Below are positions 1 to 8,569 of a stretch of 64,000 nt of DNA, piece by piece. Numbering within the stretch: the first letter of the stretch is position 1; each line of letters opens with the position of its first letter. A program made the translations under genes and the position numbers. This DNA is from Streptomyces aureoverticillatus (GTDB lineage Bacteria; Actinomycetota; Actinomycetes; Streptomycetales; Streptomycetaceae), in contig NZ_BMSY01000010.1 of assembly GCF_014649395.1 (NCBI RefSeq), positions 62,001 to 126,000 on the forward strand. The letters run 5' to 3'. The notes under the pieces were generated by a model. It was given only the letters and a program-made list of their open reading frames with translations, did not search any database and was not told where the DNA came from.

Positions 1-138
1 GGCGCGCTACTCGGCCACTCTGCGTACAGTTCCGCATGGGCGGGCCGGGCTGGATGCCCGCCCTAGTCGCTGGCTGGGCGGATTACCCGCCCGCTCGCGC
101 ACAGTTGCCGCCCGGGCTGGCGACTCGCCTGCTCGCGC

Positions 139-229
139 TTAGAGCCTGTCTTTGAACCCCCGTCGTTCGCGCGGAGCGCGGGCGCACCGGACGCCGGGGC
201 GCAGGCGGGGGTTCAAAGACAGGCTCTTA
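139..229. mobile_element. MITE-like element with 20-bp inverted repeats and TTA target duplication
   Basis: Positions 142-161 read GAGCCTGTCTTTGAACCCCC and 207-226 are its exact reverse complement; pairing continues imperfectly inwards to about 164/204. The 85-bp unit is flanked on both sides by TTA (139-141 and 227-229). Ends starting GAGCC with a 3-bp TNA duplication are typical of the IS1031/IS427 part of the IS5 family, so this looks like a non-autonomous derivative mobilised by such a transposase. The 40-bp centre holds no gene. It could instead be a folded hairpin of other origin, but inverted repeats plus an exact flanking duplication favour transposition. Confidence 0.65.
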
Positions 230-327
230 CCGCCCACACGAGTGGCGCACCCCGCAATCGGGCCCGACGCTCCACGGCCTCCCACTACGAAGATCACGAC
301 TTGTTGTCGTGCTCTTCGGAGGAGATC

Positions 328-486
328 GTGCGCATCCGCACCGCAGCCACCCGCACCCTTGCCACCCTTGCCGCCCTCACCGCCCTGCTCACCCCCACCG
401 CCACGGCTCACGCCGACCCCGGCGACACCGTCAACCTGCCCGTCCGTGACGCCCTCACCGCCCTGCCTGTGGCCGACGAAGACCGT
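328..486 (+). pseudogene. 5' fragment of a secreted HNH-endonuclease-family protein gene
   Basis: A good ribosome binding site (GGAGGAG) precedes a GTG start. The product begins MRIRTAATRTLATLAALTAL, a signal peptide ending near AHA, followed by DPGDTVNLPVRDALTALPVA. I recognise this as the start of the small secreted HNH nucleases common in Streptomyces, which normally continue into a tyrosine- and tryptophan-rich core and the HNH motif. Here similarity stops after VADEDR at about 486, and the next bases belong to a gene on the other strand, so the catalytic part is missing. The open frame runs on to 555 but encodes unrelated residues. The family call is from memory of the N-terminal motif. 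Confidence 0.5.
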
Positions 487-751
487 ATATTCCCCGCAGC
501 CGCTCCTCCAGGCCGTAATAGAACGTCAGCCCCAGTCCCCAGCACTCCCCCTTGACCGTGCCGTACCGATCAGGTGACAGAGCCGCACGCGTGTGACGCT
601 GGGGGTTACGCGCGATGCCGCCCAGCGCTGTGGTGACCCTCTCGGGCCGCATCCCGAAACGCAGCGGCCCTACACCCTCGAACGGTTCCAGCAACCAACT
701 CCTCCGCCGGCTGTCCGGAAGCACATCCCACACACCCCACCGGTCGAACAT
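487..751 (-). pseudogene. 5' fragment of a conserved hypothetical gene, truncated
   Basis: An ATG at 751 with an AAGGA site upstream opens a frame whose product contains SWLLEPFEGVGPLRFGMRPE and then KGECWGLGLTFYYG. This pattern (EPFxGVGPLRFGM) occurs at the start of a Streptomyces hypothetical family of unknown function. The frame loses sensible sequence at about 487, exactly where the HNH fragment on the plus strand also stops. One deletion or rearrangement therefore seems to have joined the 5' parts of two convergent genes. The product is unlikely to be functional. Confidence 0.5.
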
Positions 752-1020
752 TCACTCAATCCTTCATTCAAGATTCCTGCCCCACGGGTCGACCTTCCGC
801 ATCCCGCTCCGCGGTAGTGCGAGCCGGGCACCGTGCTGGGCCTCACTCTCCACAGCAGGGACATCACGCAGAATCCCCTCGCCCTGCCTCGTGACCCGAG
901 AACCCCAGGCGATCCGGGGGCGGGGCAAGGCCCTTTACGGGTACTCCGGGGCGGGAGAGCGGCGGTGTCGCCCCGTACCAGCATCCAATGCCGCCCTCAG
1001 CAAAGGATTCGTCGGCCAAC

Positions 1021-1058
1021 CCCGGCGGCCAGGGCCGTCAAAGGCCCTGGCCGCCGGG
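1021..1058 (-). terminator. Hairpin terminator after the LAETG wall-protein gene
   Basis: A perfect 16-bp stem (1021-1036 paired with 1043-1058) closes a 6-nt loop, GTCAAA. It lies 50 bases beyond the stop codon of the minus-strand gene ending at 1109. There is no clear T run, which is usual for Streptomyces terminators. The rest of the stretch from 752 to 1108 shows no gene I can support. Confidence 0.6.
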
Positions 1059-1108
1059 ATTGGCCGGCCGCGGGCCGGTCCCTCCCGGTCGTCCACGTCG
1101 GTCGCCGG

Positions 1109-2371
1109 TCAGGAGGTGTGACGGTGACGCCTGCAGGCTGCGGCGGCCAGCGCTGTGCCCAGGGCGATCGAGGCACCGCCGGCACCGAGCATCCAGCCGG
1201 AGGCGGCATCGCTGCCGGTCTCGGCCAAGGTGGCACCCGAGCCGGCCCGGTCGGCGGAATGATCGTCTCCACCGGGCCGCCCGGCGACCGGCCTAGCCTC
1301 GCCGCCCCCGGCCCCAGTAGCGGCGGGCTTGCCGGTGCCGGTGCCGGTGCTGGTGGCGGTGGGCTTACCGGTGGTCGGAAGCTCCTTCAAGTCGCCTTGC
1401 GGAGCAGGCTTGTTGCCGCCTGCCGGCTTGCCCTTGGCTGGCGGTACCCTGCCCAGCTCACTGTCCGCGGCCACGGTTTCGAACCAGTACCCCGACAGCA
1501 CCCCGGAGTGCGTGACGCCGTTCTCGTCGTAGAACCCTCCGACCGTAGTGCCCCCGCCGAAGCTATCCGGCATGCTGGCGTCGGCCTTCAGACGCAACTT
1601 TGTGTCGACGTATTCACCGGGCGCCAAGTCAGTGAAGCGAGCCTCGTAGTGATAGGAATCATCGTCGATCATTTCCTTCCAGAGGCCGGCGTCCTCGTCG
1701 TACCACCGCACCGTCAGCAGGCGCCTGGTGTCATCGCCGTTGCTCCAGGCGTTGAGGTTCATGTCGAAGCGGACCCAGATCGACGTGATCGCCTTGTCGG
1801 AGGTGTTGGCGACGCGGACGGTGAAGTTGTGCCAGCCGGAGCCGGGCGCGACCTTGCTGGGCAGACCGAGCACGGTGACGGTCAGCGCCTCACCCAACGT
1901 GACATTGGCGACCGGCTTGTCGCGGTTGATGACCTGCGAAGTGGAGGTCGGATTTTCGGGACCGCGCGGGGCGGCGGCAGGGGAGGCCGGCCTGGTCCCG
2001 CCACCGGGCGTGGTATCGCCGCCCGGAGCGGTCTCGCCACCGGCGGCCGAGGTCCCGGGCACGGTGGTGGGGATGGCGGTCTGCTCCGGCGTGGGGGTTT
2101 TCGGCGTCGGCTCGGCGGGTGCACTGGCGGAGGACGCTGCCGGGCTGGTTCCTGCCTCAGGCGCCACCGGGGCCTGGGACGATTCCGCAGCACCGGGGCC
2201 GGCCGGGTCTCCGGCCGACGCCCCTCTTTCCCCCATCGAGGGCTCCGGGTCCCCGGGCTCCGGAGCAGGCTCTGGCATGGAGAGAGCTGGCGGGCTGGTC
2301 TCTGCCGCCGCCGCGGGTGCAGCAGCCAACAGCGTTGGGGTGGCCACCGAGACAGCGGCCAGAACAGCCAT
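1109..2371 (-). CDS. LAETG-type cell-wall-anchored surface protein
   Basis: The product of about 420 residues starts with a signal peptide (MAVLAAVSVATPTLLAAAPA, cleavage near AAAA-ET). A long Pro/Thr/Ala/Glu-rich linker follows, then a folded domain of roughly 170 residues with NFTVRVANTSDKAITSIWVR, reminiscent of an Ig-like fold. A second Pro/Thr/Gly-rich linker leads to the sorting signal: LAETG, a hydrophobic stretch, and a basic tail (RRHRHTS). LAxTG is the motif recognised by class E sortases of Streptomyces, so the protein should be attached to peptidoglycan. I chose ATG at 2371; TTG codons at 2398 and 2386 are in-frame alternatives with no better binding site. The folded domain's role is unknown. 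Confidence 0.85.
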   Translation of the reverse strand: MAVLAAVSVATPTLLAAAPAAAAETSPPALSMPEPAPEPGDPEPSMGERGASAGDPAGPGAAESSQAPVAPEAGTSPAASSASAPAEPTPKTPTPEQTAIPTTVPGTSAAGGETAPGGDTTPGGGTRPASPAAAPRGPENPTSTSQVINRDKPVANVTLGEALTVTVLGLPSKVAPGSGWHNFTVRVANTSDKAITSIWVRFDMNLNAWSNGDDTRRLLTVRWYDEDAGLWKEMIDDDSYHYEARFTDLAPGEYVDTKLRLKADASMPDSFGGGTTVGGFYDENGVTHSGVLSGYWFETVAADSELGRVPPAKGKPAGGNKPAPQGDLKELPTTGKPTATSTGTGTGKPAATGAGGGEARPVAGRPGGDDHSADRAGSGATLAETGSDAASGWMLGAGGASIALGTALAAAACRRHRHTS

Positions 2372-2398
2372 GCGTATGCACTTCAAGGGAACAACCAA

Positions 2399-2640
2399 AT
2401 CTGTCGCTACGAGATGTAGTCACCCATCTTTCGCAATTATCAAACTTTCCACTACCTTGCATCTGCTTATGGACTCATAAGCCGCGTTTTGGACCATTGG
2501 GGCAGGACGCGCCCCTGCCATCCCGCAGACGGTGGACCCACGCAGCTGTGTCGGATTCCCACGTCGTGTGAACGGCGCAACGCCGATGGATCACGAAGCC
2601 ATGGGCAGCGGCTTTAGTAACGGCCGCTCGGGCACGAGGA
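2399..2640. other. AT-richer promoter region of the wall-protein gene
   Basis: This stretch has no gene. Bases 2400-2485 are clearly more AT-rich than the surroundings and lie directly upstream of the minus-strand wall-protein gene, so its promoter is probably here. GGGGCAGG and CCCCTGCC around 2499-2520 form a small inverted repeat. No exact promoter boxes can be assigned. Confidence 0.3.
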
Positions 2641-2647
2641 CCCGCCG

Positions 2648-3482
2648 ATGGCTCAAGTCCCTGCGCACGGTCCGCAGCAGCCCCACACAGCGGATCCTCC
2701 AGCCGCCAATGCCTCACAGCCAGAGTTCAAAGACACCTACTTATGCGAGCGCGTGGACGGAGGACGTCCGATCGCGCACGTCGCGGCGGAAGCCGGGATC
2801 TCCCGTCGCTGCCTTGCCAAGTGGACGCCCTATGGCGCGCGCACGGCGAGAACGGTCTGCTGGATCACTCCTCGCGCCCGCACGCGAGCCCGGCCCGCCC
2901 GCCTCGCTGCCGACCTGAAACGCCTGCACGGCGTCACCATCGCTCCGGCCACCGTGCACCGCATCCTCGTGCGGCGAGGCCTCAACCGGCTCCGCGACCT
3001 CGATCCTCCGAGCGGCGAGCAGCTGCGCGAGGTCATCCGCTACGAGCACGAGCACGTCGGCGACCTGGTCCACGTCGACGTCAAAAAGCTCGGACGTATC
3101 CCGACCGGCGGCGGCTGGCGCATGCACGGCGTGGGCACGGATGCCGCCCGAGCCTCCAAACGCACCGGTCCGGGCACAGGAAAGGTCGGATACACCTACC
3201 TGCACTCGGCGCTCGACGACCATTCCCGGCTCGCCTACACCGAGGCCCTGGACGACGAGAAGGCCGTACACCCCGCGCACGAACGGGAAGGTGGAGCGGT
3301 ACCAGGGGACGCTTGCCCGCGAGTGGACATACGTCCGCGACTACGCGTCCGAGCGTGAACGCCGCTCCGCTCTCTCGGATTTCGTGAACTACTACAACCA
3401 CGAGAGGCCCACGCCGGGGTCGGAGGACGACCGCCGATCAGCCGGACTTCCGGCAGCGACGGGTCTCGTCCACCCCAGATGA
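2648..3482 (+). pseudogene. Decayed IS481-type transposase
   Basis: Pieces of an integrase-core (rve, DDE) transposase occur in three frames. An N-terminal helix-turn-helix stretch reads GRPIAHVAAEAGISRRCLAK. Then, in another frame, WRAHGENGLLDHSSRPH. The first frame returns with LHGVTIAPATVHRILVRRGL, the first catalytic Asp in LVHVDVKKLGRI and the second in LDDHSRLAYTEAL. A further frame carries TPRTNGKVERYQGTLAREW with the catalytic Glu. Between EALDDEKA and YTPRTNGK the usual 60 to 90 residues are missing. With at least three frame changes and an internal deletion it cannot make an active enzyme. No intact terminal repeats were found. Confidence 0.8.
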
Positions 3483-3599
3483 AGCAAAAATCTCAAGGGT
3501 CGGACAGCGGCACTGGTTGTCGCCGGAAACGGCAACGGCCCCCTGGTGGGCAGGGAGCCGTCTGCAGATGACCGAACATCCCCAGCGAAGGAGGAGCTC

Positions 3600-3788
3600 A
3601 TGTCCAAGGGCGAGAGTACGGGCAACGACGCGGCCTCGGAACCCCACGGCAGGTCCTCGATGGCGCGATGGGAGTGGCGGGTACAGCGGGTGCGCAACGA
3701 GGCCGGCCTCTACCTGCTCCGGGGTGCGGCGACCGCCGTCGGCGGTGCCATCGTGACGTACGGCGGCGTCTGGCTCCACGCTCGCTGA
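3600..3788 (+). CDS. Small hypothetical protein with one membrane segment
   Basis: ATG at 3600 has a strong site, AAGGAGGAG, just upstream, and is preferred over longer in-frame starts. The 62-residue product has a charged N-terminal half (SMARWEWRVQRVRNEAGLYL) and one short hydrophobic segment, LLRGAATAVGGAIVTYGGVW, near the C-terminus. It resembles no family I recognise. It sits between a dead transposase and a terminator. The 80 bases after its stop encode an orphan frame (SYPKAVLASVLATEGCTVG, ending at 3873) that may be the tail of another lost gene. Confidence 0.6.
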   Translation: MSKGESTGNDAASEPHGRSSMARWEWRVQRVRNEAGLYLLRGAATAVGGAIVTYGGVWLHAR

Positions 3789-3876
3789 GTCCCTCTCCTA
3801 CCCCAAGGCAGTCCTCGCCAGTGTCCTCGCCACCGAGGGCTGCACGGTAGGACTGCACAGCCTGATCGACTGACCG

Positions 3877-3911
3877 GCGGGGGCGGACAGGATCTCCCTA
3901 TCCGCCCCCGC
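3877..3911. terminator. Bidirectional hairpin terminator
   Basis: GCGGGGGCGGA at 3877-3887 pairs perfectly with TCCGCCCCCGC at 3901-3911 around a 13-nt loop. It lies between the plus-strand small gene ending at 3788 and the minus-strand gene ending at 3926, so it can serve both. Confidence 0.65.
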
Positions 3912-3925
3912 AGCCCTCTCGGACG

Positions 3926-4150
3926 TCAGGCGGCACTGAACTGGTGGGCGGGGCCGTCGCGCCACTCCACCCACTGCGGGTCGTCCAGGATGGCCTCGGG
4001 GTCGGCGATGCCGACGCCTTCGAGGAACACGACCAGGTCGTGGTCGCTGTAGGCGGTGCCGAGGGTCTCGTCCCGGCCGCTGCTGTGCACGGTGACTCTC
4101 CGGCCGCCCGAGAGGGAGGGTCGGTGCACGACGATCGGCGCGCTGGTCAC
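3926..4150 (-). CDS. Conserved small hypothetical protein
   Basis: GTG at 4150 is preceded by GGGAG at a proper distance. The 74-residue soluble product contains RVTVHSSGRDETLGTAYSDH and DLVVFLEGVGIADPEAILDD, ending in PQWVEWRDGPAHQFSAA. I recall this pattern in small Streptomyces proteins found on integrative elements, but no function is known. Directly upstream on the same strand is the remnant of a gene otherwise represented by the reading frame at 5678-5978, suggesting the two once formed an operon that was partly duplicated. Confidence 0.7.
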   Translation of the reverse strand: MTSAPIVVHRPSLSGGRRVTVHSSGRDETLGTAYSDHDLVVFLEGVGIADPEAILDDPQWVEWRDGPAHQFSAA

Positions 4151-4196
4151 GTCTCCCAGCCTGCCCCGGACCGGTTCGAGGGGCGAGTCGGCCCGG

Positions 4197-4306
4197 GCAT
4201 CAGGGAATGCCGCCGGTCCAGTCGAAGCGGCGCGGGTCGCCGGGGCGAGGGTCGTACATCGCCCCGGCCGCCAGTGCCGAACTGCCCCTGCTCGGTGGCC
4301 AGCGCG
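4197..4306 (-). pseudogene. Truncated, frameshifted duplicate of the 5678-5978 gene
   Basis: Bases 4222-4306 match 5727-5810 almost base for base, with about five differences and one extra base. Both encode ALATEQGQFGxGG followed by AMYDPRPGDPRRF, but here the extra base (CGGGGCGATG against TGGGCGATG) puts the two parts in different frames. The frame then reaches a stop (TGA) near 4197. Similarity ends sharply at 4306, at the stop codon of the upstream membrane-protein gene. It is only the 3' end of the gene and cannot be functional. Confidence 0.75.
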
Positions 4307-4307
4307 G

Positions 4308-4595
4308 CTACTCGATCGTCGTGGCCATCAGAACCAGGGACAGGGCGCCACTGACCGCAACTACAACGACACTCGCGCCGATCACGAGCCGGTGGACGCG
4401 GCGCGCTGCCGGGTCGACTTTGGTCGCCGATACGGCTACGAGCGCGGTGAGGATGCTGATGACGACCGGGGTGACTGTTGGAGTTACGGCCATGAGCTGG
4501 AGCGCCAGCGCCATGGCGGCGAAGATCGCGAGGACAACGGCAGCGACAGTCCTCCATCGCCACAGACTGATCGGCGGTGTGTCGATAGAAGACAT
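4308..4595 (-). CDS. Small integral membrane protein, unknown function
   Basis: ATG at 4595 has AAAGAGG upstream; a longer in-frame start at 4625 has none. The 95-residue product has an N-terminal cytoplasmic stretch MSSIDTPPISLWRWR and three hydrophobic segments: TVAAVVLAIFAAMALALQLM, VTPVVISILTALVAVSA, and LVIGASVVVVAVSGALSLV. The short loop between segments 2 and 3 is basic (KVDPAARRVHR). No family is recognised. Its stop codon lies at the breakpoint of the partial duplication at 4306, so the 3' end may have been changed by that event. Confidence 0.65.
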   Translation of the reverse strand: MSSIDTPPISLWRWRTVAAVVLAIFAAMALALQLMAVTPTVTPVVISILTALVAVSATKVDPAARRVHRLVIGASVVVVAVSGALSLVLMATTIE

Positions 4596-4781
4596 GTTTA
4601 CCTCTTTCCGAGCCTGGTGAATCACTTGGTGCTTGGCGTCTGCCGGCAGGGCCTGCCGGCAGACGCCAGAGTGAGCGGTACGTCACGCCCCTTGGCTGGC
4701 TTCTCATGGCCACGTTATGCATTCAGAAGCGTGATTGCAGCGCCCGGGTTCTTGCATGGGCAGGATAGGCCCCTTGCGGTG

Positions 4782-5528
4782 TCAGGCGTTCTTCAGCGAG
4801 CCCGTCCAGGCGCCGTTGTATTCGCCCCTGATCTTCTGCTTCTTGTCCATCCGGATCCCGAACCCCTTGTAGACCAAGCTGCCCTTCCAGACCGTCTCGG
4901 CGTGGGCGTAGCCTCCGGCCTTCCACGGGCGGGCGTTGTCGCTGTCGATGGACACGGCCGCGTTGATGTTCTTCACGGCTGACCCGCTGTTGTACACCTT
5001 GGTGACGTGAGCACGGGTGCTCTGGTAGCGAACCCACACCTGCAGCTTGGTGACCGTGATGCCCAGCACCTTGATCTTGGCCGTATAGGTGGCCTTCTCG
5101 TTCCAGTGGGCCACCGGCGGGGCCGACTGAGGCTTTCGGTCGACCTTCGCGTCGTTGACGAAAGCGATATCCGAGTTGTACTGCGTCACAGTTCCGCTCT
5201 GGGGCGTATCGGAACCCGGGCCGCTCGCCTCTTCCGTAAACGCCTTGAAGACGTCCTCATCCTGCAAATAGTCGACGAACTTGGCCTGGTCACCCTTGGG
5301 CAGGGCCTTGAACGAGGCCAGGGCGTCCTTGGCCTCCGGATCGTCCTGCTTCTCCAGGTACTTGACGTACTCAGCCGGTGTCAGCTCAGCCGCCCCTGCC
5401 GCCCTGAGATTCTGGGGATCTGACCCAACGCCAGCGGAAGCGACGGGAGCGAGTACTGCCACCGCCGCCGCGGCCGCCACTAAGACGGTGCTGGTGCGTC
5501 GGCCTATAGTCGTCGTGTTCAGGTGCAT
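4782..5528 (-). CDS. Secreted protein of unknown function
   Basis: ATG at 5528 follows GGAGGAAAC. The 248-residue product has a classical signal peptide (basic start, VLVAAAAAVAVLAPVASAG). A charged helical part follows (LTPAEYVKYLEKQDDPEAKD, FKALPKGDQAKFVDYLQ), then a beta-rich C-terminal part with HWNEKATYTAKIKVLGITVT and KLQVWVRYQSTRAHVTKVY. It is probably an extracellular protein released after cleavage, since no anchor is visible. I do not recognise the family. The gene lies between two copies of a duplicated segment (4222-4306 and 5727-5810). Confidence 0.8.
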   Translation of the reverse strand: MHLNTTTIGRRTSTVLVAAAAAVAVLAPVASAGVGSDPQNLRAAGAAELTPAEYVKYLEKQDDPEAKDALASFKALPKGDQAKFVDYLQDEDVFKAFTEEASGPGSDTPQSGTVTQYNSDIAFVNDAKVDRKPQSAPPVAHWNEKATYTAKIKVLGITVTKLQVWVRYQSTRAHVTKVYNSGSAVKNINAAVSIDSDNARPWKAGGYAHAETVWKGSLVYKGFGIRMDKKQKIRGEYNGAWTGSLKNA

Positions 5529-5677
5529 GTTTCCTCCGATGGTGAGCACGCGCCGAACAAGCTGCGGCCCGGGGGCAACCGGGCCGCAGCACCGCGTGTA
5601 GTGATCACATAATCATGACCGCGCGCTCACAGTCTGCACACTTGAGCAAAACGCGAGGAACCGCTCAGAACGATGAC

Positions 5678-5978
5678 TTATCCGTACAACCAGGCATCCC
5701 TTACCCGCTGCTGACGATGCGTCGGCTCGAAGCGGCGCGGGTCGCCGGGGCGAGGGTCGTACATCGCCCAGCCGCCAGCGCCGAACTGCCCCTGCTCGGT
5801 GGCCAGCGCGACGCCGGTGTCGACCTCGTCCTGCGTCCAGCCGATGATGTCGAGCAGCACGCCGTCCAGCGGGCCGCCGACCAGTTCGAGGTAGCGCCGC
5901 CCCGTCCCGGGGGCCCGGGTGGTCATGGTCGGCGCCGTAGACCCGGCGGCGCAGCAGCTGCTCGTCATCACGGTCCAT
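5678..5978 (-). pseudogene. Small conserved hypothetical gene with a probable frameshift
   Basis: Starting at ATG 5978 (GAGG upstream), the product begins MDRDDEQLLRRRVYGADHDH, a natural-looking start. The rest of the gene is in another frame: RRYLELVGGPLDGVLLDIIG, then WTQDEVDTGVALATEQGQF and the AMYDPRPGDPRRF tail. Removing one C from the five-C run in GGGCCCCCGGG near 5915 joins the two parts cleanly. A start inside the second frame (ATG 5968 or 5923) would give an intact but less convincing protein. The GGPLDG core is seen in small proteins beside actinomycete plasmid replication genes. It lies 45 bases downstream of the replication-relaxation gene, likely in one operon. Confidence 0.6.
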
Positions 5979-6022
5979 CCGTTCAGCCTCGCAGCCGCCA
6001 CTGACAGCCGGGACCGGCTGCG

Positions 6023-7448
6023 TCAGCTGCGGAAGCGGGAGAGCCAGGTGCCGCCGGCCTTCTGCTCGGGCATGGCCCGGTCGTGCTCCTGGTGCTCGTG
6101 CCCGGCCTGCTCGGTTTGGCGTTCGGCGGTGATGGCGCGCTGCTTGCAGTCCTCGCACAGGTGCGGGTGCGTCGCCCGGGGGGGGCGCCCCACCCGGCGG
6201 GCTCGATGGCCTTCCACCGTTCGTCGGTGAACCGGGTGCCGCAGCTGGCGCACACCGGACGGCGGGCCTCCCGCTCGGCCCGCTGCTGCTCGGCTGCGCG
6301 GCGCAGCTGTTCCTTGTGCTCCCGCTCGCGAGCTTTGTACGCGGCCCGCTGGCGGGCGTCGTGGGCTTCGCGGCGCGGGTTTCCGATCGCCTCCAGGAGC
6401 GTCTGGTTCTGCGGCCGGCCGAAGCGCCGGAAGATCGCCCCGGCCGGGCCGTGCTCCTGCAGCTGCTTCATGCCGGTGACCACGATGGGGAGCTGGCGTC
6501 GTACATGCGGAAGTCGGCGGGCTGGCCGTCGTACATGTGGAAGCCGTCGAAGGTGGTCCCCTGCCAGTGCTGGCGGGTCAGCTTGGCCAGCTGCGCGATG
6601 ACGGTGTTGGGGTTGCGCGGGCCGACGCGGTTGAAGACGAGCAGCAGCGGCGGGTGCGGCTGATCGCCAAGGCGGCCGTCGGGCACCCACCAGCGGGTGC
6701 GCCACATCGGCCGCTCCTTGCCGTCGGCGTCCTTCACCTTCCGCTGGCAGAACCGCATGTACTTGTCGATCTTCCCGGCGAGTTCCTGCGCGGATTCGTA
6801 GCAGTTGTCGATCTCCACGAACAGCAGCGGCACCCCGTCCTCGGGCGCGGTGAGCACGATGTCCGCCTGGGCGCCGCCCTTGCCGGGGCTGGACCAGGTA
6901 CCCGTCGCGGGCAGCGCCACCTCGGTCGCGTAGGAGGCGATGGTGCCCAGCCCGTCCGGTGCATCGACGGCTTCCTGCGCGGCGGAGAGGACGTCGGCCG
7001 ACTCGCCGTCGAGCTGCGTCAGGTCCGGCTTCGGGCGCAGCAGTGCGACCAGGGCGTCGTTGACGGCCATAGGGTGGGAGGCGCCGCTGCGGCCCGCGCC
7101 ACGGGCCGGGCCGCCCATCTCCCCCACCGGCCGCCCCAGTTCGTAGGAGGCGGCCTTCAGGCCCATGGGCGTCAGGTTGCGCAGGGTGTCCCCGCCCGAG
7201 GTCTTCCCGCCGTTCTCCACCAGGCCGTGCTTACGCAGATCGGAGAGCGCCCCGAGGTGCGAGGCGGTGCGGGCCTGCTTCCGCTCGGAGGGCTTGGCCT
7301 TGTCGGTGTGCCGGTAGCTCATGTGCGGGGCTGAGATCTGCTGGATCTGTTCGACCGTCGCGACCTTCAGCACACCGAGCACGCGCAGCACGTCGCCGCG
7401 CAAGTTGTTCGTCGACCCCGCCGGGTTCGTCTTCCGCTTCCCCGCCAT
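6023..7448 (-). pseudogene. Replication-relaxation family protein, frameshifted
   Basis: ATG at 7448 follows GGGAGCGGAG. The N-terminal part has winged-helix character (LRVLGVLKVATVEQIQQISA, SHLGALSDLRKHGLVENGG). The middle carries a nuclease-like core (FVEIDNCYESAQELAGKIDK, WRTRWWVPDGR), as in the replication-relaxation proteins of Streptomyces plasmids and integrative elements. The frame changes near 6495 (MYDASS to QLPIVVTGMKQL) and again near 6180, inside a run of eight G. In the third frame it ends at 6023 with HLCEDCKQRAI. The two halves of a likely zinc finger, CASCGTRF and LCEDC, are split by the second shift. Restoring two single bases gives about 470 residues. Confidence 0.75.
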
Positions 7449-7970
7449 CAGCTCCGCTCCCTCGCTGCTCGCGCGCGGCCACCTGCCGGGCGCCGGCCGC
7501 GCCCGGCCGCAGAGGGCATCCGGCCCCCGGACCCGATGCTCTCCTCCTCCACTGACATCACTAAGTTCAGGAGGAGAGAAGAGGGTTGTGACAGCGCAGC
7601 GCGCGGCCGTATCGGCTTGGTGACCTGCTGGCTTTCCGTCTTGCTTGGTGCCGGGCGCCAAAGTGGCGTCCCAAGTGCGCGCCGCAGGAGGCCGGGACGG
7701 CCTGCCCGGTGGTGGTCGGGCTCATGGTCGAGGCGGGGCGCCGGGCGCCTGCCGTTGGTCGGTGCGTGGTCATCGCGGTGGCTCCCTCGCTTCGGGCCGC
7801 CCCTTCGGTGGGCCGTGATCGAGGGAGCAGCGTGCACGGGCCCCCCTTGTCCGCGGTCTGACGGCGACCGGTAGCGAGCGTGGTCTAGGGGAAACGCGGC
7901 GGTGGTCGGGGCGGTAGCCGACCGGGACAAGGGGTCGTGGTCGGGCCCGACCAGGGTGGACAGGGCCGGG
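7449..7970. other. Region upstream of the replication-relaxation gene, no secure gene
   Basis: No gene can be firmly supported here. A minus-strand frame at 7567-7773 (starting MTTHRPTAGARRPASTMSPT) has GGGAG before its ATG and could be a small protein upstream of the replication-relaxation gene. Its composition is basic and low in hydrophobic residues, so it may be noncoding. The bases after 7937 run without a break into the truncated IS5-type transposase. Confidence 0.25.
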
Positions 7971-8510
7971 TTTGGCTACGGCGCCGGATCCGGCGCGCGA
8001 TGGGCACGTCCCCGAACCCGGTGGCGGCGGTGATCGATTCGCAGTCCGTCAAGGTCGCGGCCACCGTCCCGCGCGCCACGTCGGGTTACGACGCCGGAAA
8101 AAGACGCCGGGCCGGAAGAGACACATAATTGTGGACCTCAAAGGGCTCCCGCTGTTCGTGATGGTCACCCCGGCCGACATGTACGACAGCGTCGCCGCCC
8201 GCGAAGCCCTCTTCCGGCTCCGGCTCATGCACCCCGAAATCACCATCGTCTGGGCCGACCTGGCCTACGCGGGCACACTCGTCGACTGGGCCAAGACCTT
8301 CCTCCACCTCACGATCAGGACCGTGAGCAGGCCCAAGGGCGCCAAGGGCTTCGTGATCCTGGCGAGGCGCTGGGTGGTGGAGAGGAGTCTGGCGTGGCTG
8401 TTGCACACCCGACGGAATGTCCGTGACTACGAGACGCTCCCCGAACACTCCGAAGCTATGATCACGCTCGCCTCGATCACGCTCATGACCCGCCGGCTCA
8501 CCCGGCCCCC
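7971..8510 (+). pseudogene. Truncated, frameshifted IS5-type transposase
   Basis: Similarity starts near RIRRAMGTSPNPVAAVIDSQ, containing the first catalytic Asp, continues with SGYDAGK, and then shifts frame in a run of five A near 8099. An added base would give GKKTPGRKRHIIVDLKGLP. The rest is intact: IVWADLAYAGTLVDWAK (second Asp), FVILARRWVVERSLAWLLHT (catalytic Glu in the YREK-like region), ending at ITLMTRRLTR. The first third of the usual protein of about 270 residues is absent. The catalytic residues are preserved but split across frames, so the element is dead. No terminal repeats are visible. Confidence 0.8.
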
Positions 8511-8569
8511 CCGTCTATCCGGACGCGGCAAAGCCGAGGGTCCCCCAGGCCGTTGCAGTGGCCTGAACA

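Noticed and set aside
833..2419. A 528-residue plus-strand frame opposite the LAETG protein gene
   Set aside because: The minus strand carries a signal peptide, a sorting signal and a terminator. The plus frame is a GC-driven shadow.
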